From NCBI GenBank assembly GCA_024734495.1, contig JALMQS010000085.1, forward strand, positions 24,681,077-24,745,076: a DNA stretch of 64,000 nt. The letters run 5' to 3'. The notes beneath the pieces were generated by a model, which was not told the origin of the DNA, made no database searches, and saw only the letters and a program-made list of their open reading frames with translations. This DNA comes from Forficula auricularia. Lineage: Eukaryota; Arthropoda; Insecta; Dermaptera; Forficulidae. Shown here piece after piece: positions 25,098-36,514 of the stretch (its first letter is position 1; every line of letters begins with the position of its first letter). The position numbers were made by a program, and so were the translations under genes.

Positions 25098-25285
25098 TCT
25101 CGCTCAGCACCCTTTCGCTGTCAAATTGGATAAAAATCGAACAAGCGCTTTCGCCAACTCTTTTATCCCTATGACCCCCAGACTGGAACTCGCTCCCAGC
25201 CACCGTCTTCCCCGCGACTTATAACCTTCAGCTGTTTAAGACCCGTATCCACAGATACCTTCGACCCTTACCCAGCCCATAAAAA
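25098..25285 (+). mobile_element. Non-LTR retrotransposon 3' fragment (same family)
   Basis: The plus strand carries the same tail: DWNSLP-like words near 25180, then TYNLQLFKTRIHRYLRPLPSP before 25285. A more degraded second piece lies at 25400-25545. Both are in the 20752-25778 Eps15 intron. Confidence 0.65.
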
Positions 25286-25777
25286 CCCTTCTTCTTCTTC
25301 TTTTCACGATGGAGGGGCCAACCCAACCCTTTAGGGGATACACCATTTAGGTGTAACTCCTTCTCTCATCATTTTCATTAAAAAAAAAAAAACGTTTATT
25401 TCTATGACTTCTAGGGGACTGAAACTCATTACCGTCTCTGTTCTTCTCACTGCCTAAAATCTCCAGTCGTTCAATACTCGCATCCATAGGCTGAATCGAC
25501 TCCCATCCAAGCCTTGAAATAATCCCCTTCTATTATTTTTTTTTCAAGATGTAGGGGTCAATTCAGGCATATAGATGATGCTGCACCTTCTTGGTCTAAC
25601 TCTAACTCATTCTAACTTCAATATTAGGTATAAATAAAAAAAATAAAAAAAAAAGCAAATGGGAAGTGTGAAGTGTCTTAAATATGTATATCTAAATATT
25701 CTAAATAAAGCTATAATCTTTCTGTTATTTTTTAAGTTTAAATATTCTATTTTCAAAATATTTCAAAATCAACTTAC

Positions 25778-25842
25778 ATCGATAGGAGTTTTAGAATTTT
25801 TTCGATTTACATCATTGAACGGGTCGAAAGGATCGCTTTTGG
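25778..25842 (-). CDS. Eps-15: Eps15 exon: DPF motifs 7-8
   Basis: 65 bases. The two leading bases complete an Ala codon, then KSDPFDPFNDVNRKNSKTPID. It carries a tandem DPFDPF and a very strong donor (GTAAGTTG). Phase 0 out, joining GNKDAFGCDPF in the next exon. Confidence 0.87.
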
Positions 25843-25919
25843 CTAAAATAAAAAAAAATAAAAATATATGAAATTTTTTAGATAAATAAAAAATAATTTA
25901 AATTAGATGCAGAATTTAC

Positions 25920-25971
25920 CAGGCGCAACTGGTGCATGAAGAGCAGCAAAAGGATCAGCTTCGAAAGCATC
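25920..25971 (-). CDS. Eps-15: Eps15 micro-exon: DPF motif 6
   Basis: 52 bases, phase 0 in and one base out, reading DAFEADPFAALHAPVAP. The intron to the next exon is only 77 bases. DAF plus DPF spacing is the same as in the later exon that starts GNKDAFGCDPFAALHP, which suggests an internal duplication of this module. Confidence 0.85.
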
Positions 25972-26250
25972 CTAAAAAAAATCATTGAAAACAACAAAAA
26001 TTAGAGTCTGATATTAATATTTAAATGATGATTCTTTTTCTTAATATATGTATTTTTATTAATTTGAAATTTAATTTAATAGTTATTAAGGAAACTAGGC
26101 AAGATTAATTTAATATAAAGGGATTTTAGGAGAGTTTATTTCCACATAAAGAAAGTTTTGAATCTCCTTTGTTTAAAAAAAAAATTAATATCCGCTTACC
26201 CTAGTAAGTAAACTCTCCTATAATCCTTTTAAATTTATATCAAAGTTTAC

Positions 26251-26333
26251 CTGAGCTGGAGGGGCATTAACAGGCTCATTGAAAGGATCGTTCGCACTGA
26301 ATGGATCTTTGGCTGATGTATTTGAGAATGGAT
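26251..26333 (-). CDS. Eps-15: Eps15 exon: DPF motifs 3-5
   Basis: 83 bases. The first two bases complete an Asp codon. It encodes DPFSNTSAKDPFSANDPFNE and a short Ala/Pro exit ending PAQ. Three DPF motifs lie within about 20 residues, the clustering seen in the AP2-binding domain of Eps15. An hAT MITE and a Penelope-like foldback element lie just upstream in the next intron. Confidence 0.88.
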
Positions 26334-26410
26334 CTAAAAACATTAATAGCAATTCAATATTAACCAAAGATCGAAACAAAACAATAAAATAATTGTATCA
26401 TCCTTTATAA

Positions 26411-26676
26411 CAGTGGTTCTTAACCTATGGGTCGCGACTCGAAATTGGGTCGCAAAGCATATTCTTTGGGTCGCGTAGAGTCGTTAATCAAATATTTTAG
26501 TTATTATTATAAGTTGAAAAATATATTTTGATTACAAAATAATATTATATGTGAGTTAAAAAGTCAAGTAAATTTCTCAAGTATCGTCTAAAAAAAGGTT
26601 TTTTTTTGACAGGGGGTCGCGACATGAACATATTTCTCAAATTTGGGTCGCAGCTTAAAAAGGTTAAGAACCACTG
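26411..26676. mobile_element. hAT-type MITE with perfect 8-base target duplication
   Basis: 266 bases between CAGTGGTTCTTAACC and GGTTAAGAACCACTG, flanked by CTTTATAA on both sides (26403-26410, 26677-26684). A later Penelope-like element landed across its right edge and duplicated it. Confidence 0.9.
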
Positions 26677-26684
26677 CTTTATAA

Positions 26685-27296
26685 AGAGAAACAAAGAGGT
26701 TGTCCTCTGCTTGATGCAAATAAACATACACACATATATATCGAGATGATATATCTGTATATATATATATATTATTTAATTGTTTGAGACTATAGTTTCG
26801 AAGACTTGGTCTTCATCATCAGTCTTTTTTTAATTATAAATGTTTTTCATGGAGTCAATATCGTATGGATATTGAAAATTTGGTGTTCCTTCTTCACTGG
26901 TGGTCAGCTTAGAACTAATAAAGACATTCTTTTGGTTCACATTCAAATATAACAATATGTTTCCCTTTCTCCTTGTTTTACAAAGAGAAAGGCTGACAAT
27001 GAAGAATCTTTATTAGTTCTAAGCTGACCACCAGTGAAGAAAGAACACCAAATTTTCAATATCCATACGATATTGACTCCATGAAAAACATTTATAATTA
27101 AAAAAAGACTGATGATGAAGACCAAGTCTTCGAAACTATAGTCTCAAACAAATAAATAATATATATATACAGATATATAATCTCGGATATATATGTGTGT
27201 ATGTTTATTTGCATCCAGCAGAGGACAACCTCTTTGTTTCTCTTTGTGAATCAACAATACCGCTACTATCGGCAAAACAAAAACTTTTTCAATTAA
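26685..27296. mobile_element. Penelope-like foldback element, family B, 15-16-base duplication
   Basis: Flanked by AACCACTGCTTTATAA (26669-26684 and 27296-27311). Because this word is the right end of an hAT MITE plus its target duplication, the insertion is younger than the MITE. Arms of more than 200 bases around 26960. A plus-strand core with a perfect six-pair stem II is at 27109-27143 and its mirror at 26790-26825. The right part TGCTACTATCGGCAAAA recurs at other family copies. Confidence 0.82.
27109..27145 (+). ncRNA. Hammerhead-like ribozyme core, family B
   Basis: CTGATGA, extra T, perfect six-pair stem II GAAGAC/GTCTTC with CAA loop, GAA, self-complementary eight-base ACTATAGT, C at 27143. 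Helix I is only two pairs (GA/TC), so activity is less certain. Confidence 0.45.
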
Positions 27297-27359
27297 ACCA
27301 CTGCTTTATAATATAATAATTATTTAAAGAATACAGGATTAAATAGAGTAATTGGAGGA

Positions 27360-27625
27360 AAAAGTGAAAACATTTTCGAGATACGCTCTCCGTAAATTAT
27401 GCAGATTGTCGGGAGAGGGTTAACTAATGCTACTCTTGCAACACATAAATATATAGTAAATACAATAAATAATTTTGAAATAAATTCTTAACTGTTTAGT
27501 TTACGAGTTACAATGTTCGGGGGGGGGGGGGGGGGGGGGGGGGTGTTTGGCGGATAGACGGACAGACAGACATTATAGCGACACTAATAAGGTTCCTATT
27601 TACTTTTGTAAGGAACCCTAATAAA
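27360..27625 (+). repeat. Interspersed repeat with GACAGACATTATAGCGAC word and GGTTCC..GGAACC end
   Basis: A run of about 24 G at 27519-27542, then GACGGACAGACAGACATTATAG and AAGGTTCC...GGAACCCTAATAAAA. Related ends at 55837-55872 and (inverted) 63430-63510, so this is a dispersed family with a small terminal hairpin. Confidence 0.5.
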
Positions 27626-27673
27626 AATAAAATTCCTATACTAACTGAAAAAATTATTTATATATTTTCTTAC

Positions 27674-27767
27674 CATCTTTGAAAGGATCTTGTTTACCAA
27701 AAGTGTCTGTGTTTGATGTAGGTCCATTCATCGCGCTAAATGGATCTTTATTGTTATTTTCAAATGT
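27674..27767 (-). CDS. Eps-15: Eps15 exon: DPF motifs 1-2
   Basis: 94 bases entering in phase 0 and leaving one base. It encodes TFENNNKDPFSAMNG and KQDPFKD, two AP2 alpha-appendage-binding DPF motifs. The donor is GTAAGA. The split Asp codon is completed by the next exon. Confidence 0.87.
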
Positions 27768-27848
27768 CTAAAACAAAGATGACATTTATATATATCAATA
27801 ATATCAACGTAATTCAGGGAGAGTATAAGCCTTCGTATTAGTTATAAT

Positions 27849-29062
27849 TGGAGACCGGATTCCTATGCAATTGCATATTTTGATTGCCGCCACATATGAC
27901 CCAGGAGATCAATTATCTATCCGAATATCTAGGATACTGGGGGTTAAAATTTACATACTCCATATTTTTGCATGTTGAAGTAATATTGCATAAAATTGCA
28001 TATTCCGCGAATCAAATACAGAGGTTTTAAAAGTAATTTTTCGGAGAAAGAATGAAAAAAAAGATTAAATACAAAACAGGGGTGGAAACTAATTTAAATT
28101 TGAAGAGGCCTCAACTGACACGAAGTGCTAGTGTTGGACTGCAAGTAGGGAAGTTGGGTTAGAAAGAATCTGAACAAGCTACTAAACAACAACCCAATTC
28201 ATTTTTCTTGGTATTCAGTTGTACTGAGATACAATATATATCCTACACGAAAATGACGAAAAGTTTGCCACATCTTTTTTTCTTTCAAAGTAAAAGTGGG
28301 GGGTTTAAGTTCAGTTTGAATTCGCCCCCAGTACGTTTGTGGATGTCGAGCGCTCTATTTTCATCGTATAAATCAATTTTAAGTGACCGTAGACATAATA
28401 ACCTGAAGATAAATTTAGAAAAATGCCTGTAAGCTATACAATTATTCACAATAATTACAATCAAATTTTAATTATTCTTGAGATCCTTTGTTAATTATTT
28501 AATTATTTCTTTTTTTAATTGCCTTCGGGAACTGCATAGCCCATTTTGGTCATTGAGTGTTTCGTGTTGTTGTAGGGACCAGAGTATAGCCGGTCAAATA
28601 TTTGTATTATTTCATTAGTTTATTATTCGTACGTCAATAACAAAACGTTGTTAATATAAAAAAATAAAAACAATACAATGCAATCGTGTCTGTTAAATAA
28701 AACAGACCCCCCCCCCCCCCCCCTCCAGGATTTTATCGATCACATTTTTTGAAGCATTGTTATATTTATTATAAGTTGATTCATTCAAAGAGCACCTATA
28801 ATTTCTTTGAATTTAAAGATTTTCTAATATATTAAATGAAATGAGAATTTTGTCCAATGTTTTACGCAATAAAGTACATATTTCTTTTTGACTTCAATTT
28901 TAATTTTTTAGTCCATAAAAAAATTTATTTTGCTACATCTTTTGCTGCATATATATGCTTATTTCAACATCATTCTGCATATTACTTGCATATTTCAGCA
29001 TTTTTAACTGAGATATTTTATGGCATATTTTGGCGGTTTTTACTGCATAAAAATCCGGTTTC
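27849..29062. mobile_element. TIR element filling almost a whole Eps15 intron, 10-base duplication
   Basis: The inverted ends contain ACCGGATT and AATCCGGT and extend imperfectly inward (TATGCA words). TAGTTATAAT flanks both sides (27839-27848, 29063-29072). It leaves only about 80 and 47 bases of intron to the neighbouring exons. Homopolymer C run at 28709-28724. No transposase frame. Confidence 0.7.
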
Positions 29063-29109
29063 TAGTTATAATAAAATAAATTTTAGTCGAAAAATTTCCT
29101 GTTTATTAC

Positions 29110-29295
29110 CTGGTTATTGTCATTGTTAAGAGCGGCTAATCGAAGACAATCTGGATCTCGGAATTCGGGATCGATCGTGAGAGAAGCGTCATTAATTGAA
29201 GTGACTTCTCCAATTTGTAAAGCTGAATCATATGTCGCTATAGCATCTGAAATTTGGCGTTGTTGTTCTTGTAGATTACTTATTTTCGCTTTGGT
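29110..29295 (-). CDS. Eps-15: Eps15 exon: end of coiled coil
   Basis: 62 codons, phase 0 to 0. TKAKISNLQEQQRQISDAI closes the coiled coil. A stretch around VTSINDASLTIDPEFRDPD then leads to the DPF region. Visible residues 392-453. The intron that follows (27768-29109) is almost entirely one transposable element. Confidence 0.88.
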
Positions 29296-29899
29296 CTAGA
29301 AAAAAAAAAATTAAATTACAATCGTCTCTCAATTAAACATTTAACCAAGATTATGTCAATTGATTATAGTAATTGTGTTACGAATGATGAAACTCCAAAA
29401 TCAATTTGCCTTATATGAGTAACATGTTCAATAAACGTTTAAATTATAATATAATTTTAATCACATTCGGATCATTCCACATCAAATCATCCAGGAAAAA
29501 TCAAATTTGTCACCCACCACCTCCGATTTTGATGAAACTTTGTATTTTTTATCTTCTCACATAGTTATGAAAATATACCAAATTTTATCTCTTTATCTCA
29601 ACTAAGTGTTTTTGTTTTATAGGACTTTGAAATATTGATAAAATAGCCGTTTTGCCGTTTCTAACCTCCGAAAAGAACTTGTACATTCAATGAAAAATAT
29701 TTGTATATCCTTTCTTAAAAGAATTAAAGTTTTTGGTGGTTTTTCGTTTTTTGAAAGAATGAATGTTTAAAAAATAAATACAAACTTCATGATTCCAAGT
29801 ACAGAGGTTTGGGCTTGGCGTTCGTGATCCATCAATCAGGGAATCAGTTTGTCAGTCGGGATATTTTCTTTTATAGATATAGATTATTAAACAACATAA

Positions 29900-30410
29900 G
29901 GTAGTTCTTTCGCGACAATCCACACAAAAAGTTTTAGCCTCGTAACAACTTTATACATATGAACGGTGCTAAAAAATAGTTTATGTTTTTTTAATGTGAC
30001 TGTACTTTTCACACTACTATATCTTCTTTATAAATGGATCGTTTCTAAGCCATTGATCTTTTATCCCCTCCACTAAAAAAATCGCCCAAATATGTTTTTT
30101 TTTATCAAAACTACGAGGTAAATAATTTCAATTTTTTTTTTAAAGTTACTCCGAATATATTATTCTAACAAATATTAGTTTTTCATCAAGATGGTGAAAG
30201 TCTTTCAATGAAAAAAAATAAAAGAATGATCATTTTCCCACCCTTTCCCAATCTAGCATATGTAAAAAATTTCATGTTTAATTGCAATTATTTCATGTTT
30301 GGTGTGGTAAATCGTCTTCAAATTTGAACAATGTGTTTATTATGCTTTTAATGACTTATATTCCAAGTTTCGAAGACTTCTTGAATTTTTGCATTTATAA
30401 AAGAACTACC
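29900..30410 (+). mobile_element. TTAA-target MITE, copy 1
   Basis: Starts GGTAGTTCTTTCGCGACAA and ends AAAGAACTACC. The right flank is TTAA and the left is ATAA. The TTAA target suggests the piggyBac superfamily. Nearly identical to 32751-33268. Confidence 0.75.
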
Positions 30411-30453
30411 TTAAATGACAATCACATTGGTAACAAGAAAAAAATAGACCAAC

Positions 30454-30651
30454 CTGGCTAATTTGTAATTGTGTATTTTGTAAATTGTTAGTAAGTCCTT
30501 CGAGTTGATTTTTAGAATCTCTTTGTTGTTGTTCAAGCGATGCTTCTTCTTGCTTAAGTTCTTCAAGTTCTTGTTTTTTAGAATGAAGTTCCTTTTCTTG
30601 AGTACGTAACGATTCTTCTTGCTCTTCTGCCTGTCTTCGCAGTTTATCGAC
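30454..30651 (-). CDS. Eps-15: Eps15 exon: main coiled coil
   Basis: 66 codons, phase 0 to 0. It starts VDKLRRQAEEQEESL and stays a Glu/Lys/Gln/Leu-rich heptad array to the end LQISQ. It is the longest coiled-coil exon, in the position that mediates Eps15 dimerisation in known family members. Visible residues 326-391. A TTAA-target MITE sits about 40 bases beyond its donor. Confidence 0.92.
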
Positions 30652-31452
30652 CTTAAAAATAGAAAAATTAAAATTAAAAAAAGAAGTTATTTTTAACATA
30701 ATAAATTATTATATATCATGTTAATAGAATTCTTTCATGAAAAAAGTTATGGACCTAAAAACAAATCAAGGGGAAATATCAAATAAAAATGATTAGGAAT
30801 GAATATTCAAAATAAAATAAGAAGGAATTGAATTAGGTCTGATTATAACAAGATTTGAACATTGAAATATTTGTCTCCAAAGCTTCAACTTAACATTTCA
30901 GAAGCTTTATCTAAAAATTTTAGAATAATATTAATCACTACTTATATATACAGTCGAACCTCGATAATACGACATTATATTAAGAGAAAAGCCTTTTTCT
31001 TCGAATTCAAGTTAATAGTTTTTCGAATTAGAGACGACCTCAAATACAAAAAATATCGATTAATAGACGTCTTTCGTTATGTGGAGGGTGAAGAAATAAA
31101 ATTTGATTTAAAGAAGCTTCAATTATTTATTTTTAATTTGTACTTATGAAATGTACCCAAACACATGTTTATATTTAGGAACATTAATAAATATAAAAGC
31201 TGATAAACGAGTACTTTAAAATGTGTTTGTTTTTTTTTTTTTTTATTTGTTTTTTAATATATTGTTTTCCAATTCAATAACTACTAAAGCTAAAAATAAG
31301 CTTTTCCTCTTTTCTTGTTTGATTTAAAAGAAAAATCTATTTAAATTAAGATCAAGTCTGAGTAAAATGGGTCTACCTCACAGGGTAGTCATTGTACCGG
31401 AATTCTTTTAGGCACCTTATTCAATGCCCGAAAGGGTGAATATACAACCCTT

Positions 31453-32147
31453 GTGGCGGATCAAGTCAAGTGGGGGGCCTAAGCGGTAAAATAACGGGGC
31501 CCTCAAAATCAATTAAACAAAAAATTAAAAAAAAATTCTGAACCATGAACAATTATCCAAATTTTGGTACTTATTAACAAAACATTTATTTTTTTCAAAT
31601 AATTTTTCATAAAATATATTATAAATTAGTGCAGTTGGATTGTTGAAACAAACAATCCTTATTTAGAAGAGAATTAAAAAAATCGAGGTGTTACGTTTAT
31701 AAAATTGTATACAAGTGTTATAAAACAATGTTTAAGAAAACACTTTAACACAGTAATGGCGAACCTATGACACGCGTGTCAATGGAGACACGTTAAGACA
31801 TTTTGAGTGACACCCATTGTTTTACGGACTGTATTCGCTCAAGAAGAGTCAACGGAGGTTGCGCTTGTAAAGTAAAGAATAATTAGGTTTTGTTTTTGAA
31901 TAAATAAATATATCCAAAATATGTGTGATTATTTTGTTTTTTGATTTTTTTTACTAGGGCTACAACTATCACCAAATTATTTATAATTTATATATTTCTA
32001 GATTTGACACGATATTCGAGTTCATTCAGGTTTTTTCCGAATTTTGACAAACCAAACTCAAAAGATTCGCCATCACTGTTTTAACACAATCGGCCTTTTT
32101 GGGGATCCCATACAGCCGCTCATTCCGCTTACCCTATGATCCGCCAC
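31453..32147. mobile_element. Mutator-like TIR element with 10-base target duplication
   Basis: Ends GTGGCGGATCA and TGATCCGCCAC, flanked by TACAACCCTT on both sides (31443-31452, 32148-32157). A 10-base duplication fits MULE-type insertion. No ORF. Confidence 0.75.
31751..32078. mobile_element. hAT-type MITE nested in a 10-base-duplication element
   Basis: Ends CAGTAATGGCGAA and TTCGCCATCACTG, flanked by CTTTAACA and TTTTAACA. Innermost of three nested elements. Confidence 0.8.
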
Positions 32148-32750
32148 TACAACCCTTGTGACATATAATATAAATATTCTATATGGTATATACAACTCGG
32201 ATTTAGAAGAGGACACTCGTGATTGTTCCAATAAAATCTAACTCAGCTACTCTCGACAAATATGTTTGTTAATTTAATATCTTTGGTATGTTTGACAGCT
32301 ACCAATGTACTCTAACAAATGATTCATATGTAATTATTTAATATAACGAAATAGTTATTATGGATTTTCGATACAAAAATCTTATTTTTCAATTTATAAA
32401 AGTTATATTTAAAAAAAATTAGATTTATACAGAAGTAATAATTATACTTTATGTATGAAAAACTTATTATCTTCTTTTTTCAGGGGAAAGGCCTGTGACT
32501 TCGATTTAAAGAGGTTCGACTGTGGTATGATTTAATAAACTAAGCTGGTCTGCAATTGCTTAGTGTATATTTGAGATGTTATTTACATATTTTCAAAACA
32601 TTATTCAAATCTAGCAGTGTTGTTAAATAACTAGATGCAAATAACTAGATAAAGCATCTTAATACATTTTTGAATTTCTAGTATGCATTCGGGATATTTG
32701 GAAAAATTTGTTTATTTGTATAGAAACAATTTTCAGTGGTATTTATTTAA

Positions 32751-33268
32751 GGAGGTTCTTTCGCGACAATCCACACTAAAAGTCTTAGCCTCGTAACCAC
32801 TCTATACATATGAACGGTGCCAAAATTTTATGTTATATTTTTTAACGTGACTGTACTTTTTACACTACTATATTCTCTTTATGAATGGATCTTTTCCAAG
32901 CCATTGTTATTATATCCCCTCCCCTAAAAATAATCGCCTAAATATGTTTTTTTTTTATTTTTTATCAAAACTACGTGGTAAATAATTTCAATTTTTTTTA
33001 AGTTACTCCGAATATATTATTCTAACAAATATTAGTTTTTCATCAAGATGGTGAAAGTCTTTCAATGAAAAAAAATAAAAGAATGATCATTTTCCCACCC
33101 TTTCCCAATCTACCATATGTCAAAAATTTCACGTTTAATTGCAATTATTTCATGTTTGGTGTGGTAAATCGTCTTCAAATTTGAACAATGTGTTTATTAT
33201 GCTTTTAATGACTTATATTCCAAGTTTCGAAGACTTCTTGAATTTTTGCATTTATAAAAGAACTACCT
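32751..33268 (+). mobile_element. TTAA-target MITE, copy 2
   Basis: Starts GGAGGTTCTTTCGCGACAA after TTAA and ends AAGAACTACCT before TTAA. 518 bases. Confidence 0.8.
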
Positions 33269-34011
33269 TTAAAATAAAAAGAAACAAGATATATCAATTC
33301 AATTCTTTTCTAAATTCGAATTTTCATTTGAACCATGATCTCTTACAGACGAAGCGAATTTCTCTCAGCTAGTGCAAAATTTGTTCCTTATTTTTACTTA
33401 AATGCATCATGAAATAATTTTATAATGATAATTAAAAATGTAGTTAATTCGTTCTAAAATGTGGAAGTAACTCTAAAACTAGATGTTAGAATATTATATT
33501 TAAATTGATCAAGAGTTAAGTCAAGAAAAAATTTCTAACCACTAAACCTTTTAATGGTTTGAATTATTTGTCAATCAACCTGCATATTTTAATTCTAGTA
33601 TTTTTTCTTAGGTGGTTTTGTATCATTTAAGCATTTTGAATTAAATTAAAATACCTAAGTTTTTTTTTTGCAAACACTATAGGCTGAAATTTTTTGTATC
33701 TGTATATCTAATTATTTATTTTGCCAAAAACTATATCTGTATCTAGTTTTTTTGGAAATTTATTTCTGAATCTATATAAATTTTCACAAGAGCACATATT
33801 TATCTGTATCTAGATGCTTTTAAAAATGTATCTTTAACAACACTGAAATCTAGTTTAAACTAAAGAGAGAGATAATAGGTAAATTAAAAAGAAGCAGATC
33901 ACAAGACATGCCAACCCAAAAAATAAAATCAAAGAAAGCAAGGCATACCCCGCACGCACTCCAAGCAAGAAGCCCAGAGTCGATCCTCCACAGTCCACAC
34001 CACCTACTTAC

Positions 34012-34074
34012 CAACTCCTGTTCTTCGGTCAGATGGATCTTGATTTCGCTAAGTTCTTTATCTACCGTCGACCG
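34012..34074 (-). CDS. Eps-15: Eps15 micro-exon: coiled coil segment
   Basis: Only 21 codons, phase 0 to 0, reading RSTVDKELSEIKIHLTEEQEL. The donor is a strong GTAAGT and the acceptor ends TTGGTAG. Phase, length in heptads and charge pattern all fit the flanking coiled-coil exons. Because it is a multiple of three it could be skipped without changing frame. Visible residues 305-325. Confidence 0.8.
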
Positions 34075-34398
34075 CTACCAAATAATGGGCGAACATAAAA
34101 AAATAAAAAAAATAAAAAAAAACATGCATTTTATACCAGACTTGCAAAAATTATGAGCTTTATTAAAAAAAAAAAAAAAAAAAAAAAATATTAACATTAA
34201 TAAAATAATAGTGATAATAATAATAATAATAAATAGAAGCAACCAGCATGCAGGCAAGCGTTAATGCTTGTTCCAAAAATTATCCCTCCAATAGTTATAT
34301 TATTTTGTATATTGAATAGATAGGTGTATATACATATATCATTTTATAATATATCATTGTGCCAAAAGCTATGAGTGAAAAATGAAATTTTCGCATAC

Positions 34399-34488
34399 CT
34401 GAGCTTTGAGGTCATTGAGACGTTTTTGAGCTTCACCTTTTTGGTTTTCAAGTTGTTTGAGGGTTGCAGCCAAGGTGTCGAGTTCACT
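34399..34488 (-). CDS. Eps-15: Eps15 exon: coiled coil segment
   Basis: 30 codons, phase 0 to 0, SELDTLAATLKQLENQ then heptads ending LNDLKAQ. The acceptor follows the pattern TGACAG and the donor is GTATGC. It continues the coiled coil with no break. Visible residues 275-304. Confidence 0.85.
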
Positions 34489-34814
34489 CTGTCATTAAAA
34501 AAAATTAAGAATTTTGTAAACAGTTTTATAAGCGATGATAATAATATTAATTTCATTTTAGATGTATACTATTTTAAGAGTATAGTAAAAATAAAAGAAA
34601 AATTAAAAATCGAATTTCTGGTTATTAGGTCATTTATTCAGTCTTTGGAACGTTTTCCAATCCACAGTTCAGAATGATTATAGAAATTTACATGCAAGAG
34701 AAATCTAAAAATAAATTTACAACTGAGAAAGAAGGGAAATGTCTGTACTATTGTTGGCTAAAAAAAAAAAATTTATGACCATAAACTTTTGTACTGTACT
34801 TTTCATATATTTTT

Positions 34815-35348
34815 ATATAGGGTGACTCGGCGGCCCTCTTGCTAGCCAGGGAACTACGCTCCCTGGACCCCCATCCCGAACCCGAGCCCCACATCACCAC
34901 CCTGACACTGTAACCCTCCCCTGGACCTCCACCACCCGAAACGCACCATGCACCCGCGCCCCACACCATCACCCCGAACCCACTACACCCCCTGGACCCC
35001 ACCCCGGGGCACCGCCCACACTCCTCCAACCCCGCACCAACACTGCATCCCACACACTCCCGCACCCAGTTTTTGCATTTCTAGCCTTCTAGTGCCCCAC
35101 AGATTATATGTACAAAATATCAAAACGTTATAAATGTAAGTTAGAAGACATCTGATCCAAATATGAAATTTCATAATAATCCCTTCAGCCGTTTTTACAT
35201 GAATCGTGAGCAACTTTTCGCGGAAATCACGGAAACATACAGACATACAGGAATTTTGTTGAGGGTGTTTTCGTTCATAACTTTGTTAGAAACGTGTGCA
35301 GCCAAAATTTGGCAGTACAGACAAAATCTTAATTTTATATATATAGAT
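34815..35348 (+). repeat. Family D repeat with C-rich tract
   Basis: GGCGGCCCTCTTGCTAGCC, then CTCCCTGGACCCCC, about 200 bases of G-poor C-rich sequence (34865-35068), then CAGTTTTTGCATTTCTAG and the family 3' half ending at TTTTATATATATAG. Confidence 0.7.
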
Positions 35349-35649
35349 TCACAACGAGTGTAAAAAACTTTGGGAAATTGATGAGGACATGATTTTAAAC
35401 AAAGAACTTAGATTATATTTTTATCTCTTGTAGGTAGTCTTTAGGTCCATCAAAATGTTTTTTAAAAATATGTAAACACATTCAATTTCTATTTGACAAA
35501 CAATATCCAATTATTATTTGTTATTTAAAAAGAAAGCATAATACTTTTGGGGTCACCTAAATAAAAGGATCTCGTTTACAGTATTGAAATAAACAGAGTC
35601 GTCGTAAAGAATAATGAATGCTCTGCAACTCAAATTCTCAACAATAATG

Positions 35650-36410
35650 GGATGTTACGTTTTTTTTTTGTTTTGTTTTTTTATAATGATATTGATACAA
35701 GAAGAAGTTGCACCAAGAAGGTACAACCTCTGTAGTCCGTGGTGGAACCTTGTATCGTGAAGATAAGGAGAGATTTAGGGATTGGGTAGCAGTCGAAGGT
35801 ATCTGTGGATGCCGGTCTTGAAAGATTGAAGGTTATAAGTTGCTGGGAAAACGGTCGGGGGAAGAGAGTTCCAGTCTCTAGATGTCATAGGGATAAATGA
35901 ATTGGCAAATGCGTTTGTTCGATTATTATCCAGTTTAAGCGAGTAGGGGCGTTGAATCTTAGAAAATCGTGTATTTCGCGCAAATGAAGCCTTTGGTGGG
36001 ATTATCGATTTTATTTCGTGAGAACAAAAGCCATGGTAATATCTAGAAAAAAGGGAAAGGGCGGAGATAGATCTAGGATGGGCTAGGGAGTCGAGAGTGT
36101 CAATTAATGTAGGATCGCCTATCAGTCTGATAGCCCGCCTCTGAATTGCATCTAAGGTATTAAGAGAATGTTTGGAGGCCCCTCTCCACAAATGCGAGCA
36201 ATATTCAAGACAGGGGTGAATTTGAGCCTTGTATAATATAAGGAGTTGAGTGGGGGTGAAAAATCGTTTGGTTCGGAAAAGAAAGCCAAGCTTACATGCT
36301 GCAGCTTTTGCTACTGAGATAATATGGTCATTCCAAGAAAGGTCGGAGCCTAAGGCGACACCTAACATTGATATCAAAGGAAATGTCCGGAAGGTTCCTA
36401 TCTGCGCGTC
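35650..36410 (-). mobile_element. 5'-truncated non-LTR retrotransposon, reverse transcriptase C-terminal part
   Basis: An open frame at 36377-35775 reads LGVALGSDLSWNDHI, LILYKAQIHPCLEYCSHLW and LDAIQRRAIRLIGDP, the C-terminal part of CR1/jockey-type reverse transcriptases, and ends SFKTGIHRYLRLLPNP. An A-rich tail appears on the minus strand at about 35655-35690. It lies in the intron between two coiled-coil exons of Eps15. Relatives of the same 3' end are at 25098-25285 and 58378-58945. Confidence 0.85.
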
Positions 36411-36514
36411 TAGAAATTAGACAGCATTAAAGTTTACCAAGTTGTGAGATCATTGACTCATTGATTAACAGGTAACAATTTTGTGTGTGTACAATCTCAA
36501 TAAAAATTTTCAAG

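Larger units (their letters stand above)
30951..32522. mobile_element. Outer pogo-like TIR element (host of two nested insertions)
   Basis: The inverted ends CAGTCGAACCTC and GAGGTTCGACTG resemble pogo/Tigger-type termini. It holds the 31453-32147 element, which in turn holds an hAT MITE. No transposase frame is visible. Confidence 0.55.

Noticed and set aside
34748..35246. Gly- and Pro-rich ORFs in 34.7-35.2 kb (also 46.0-46.3 and 53.3-53.6 kb)
   Set aside because: All lie in the C-rich block of family D repeats and are not conserved between copies.
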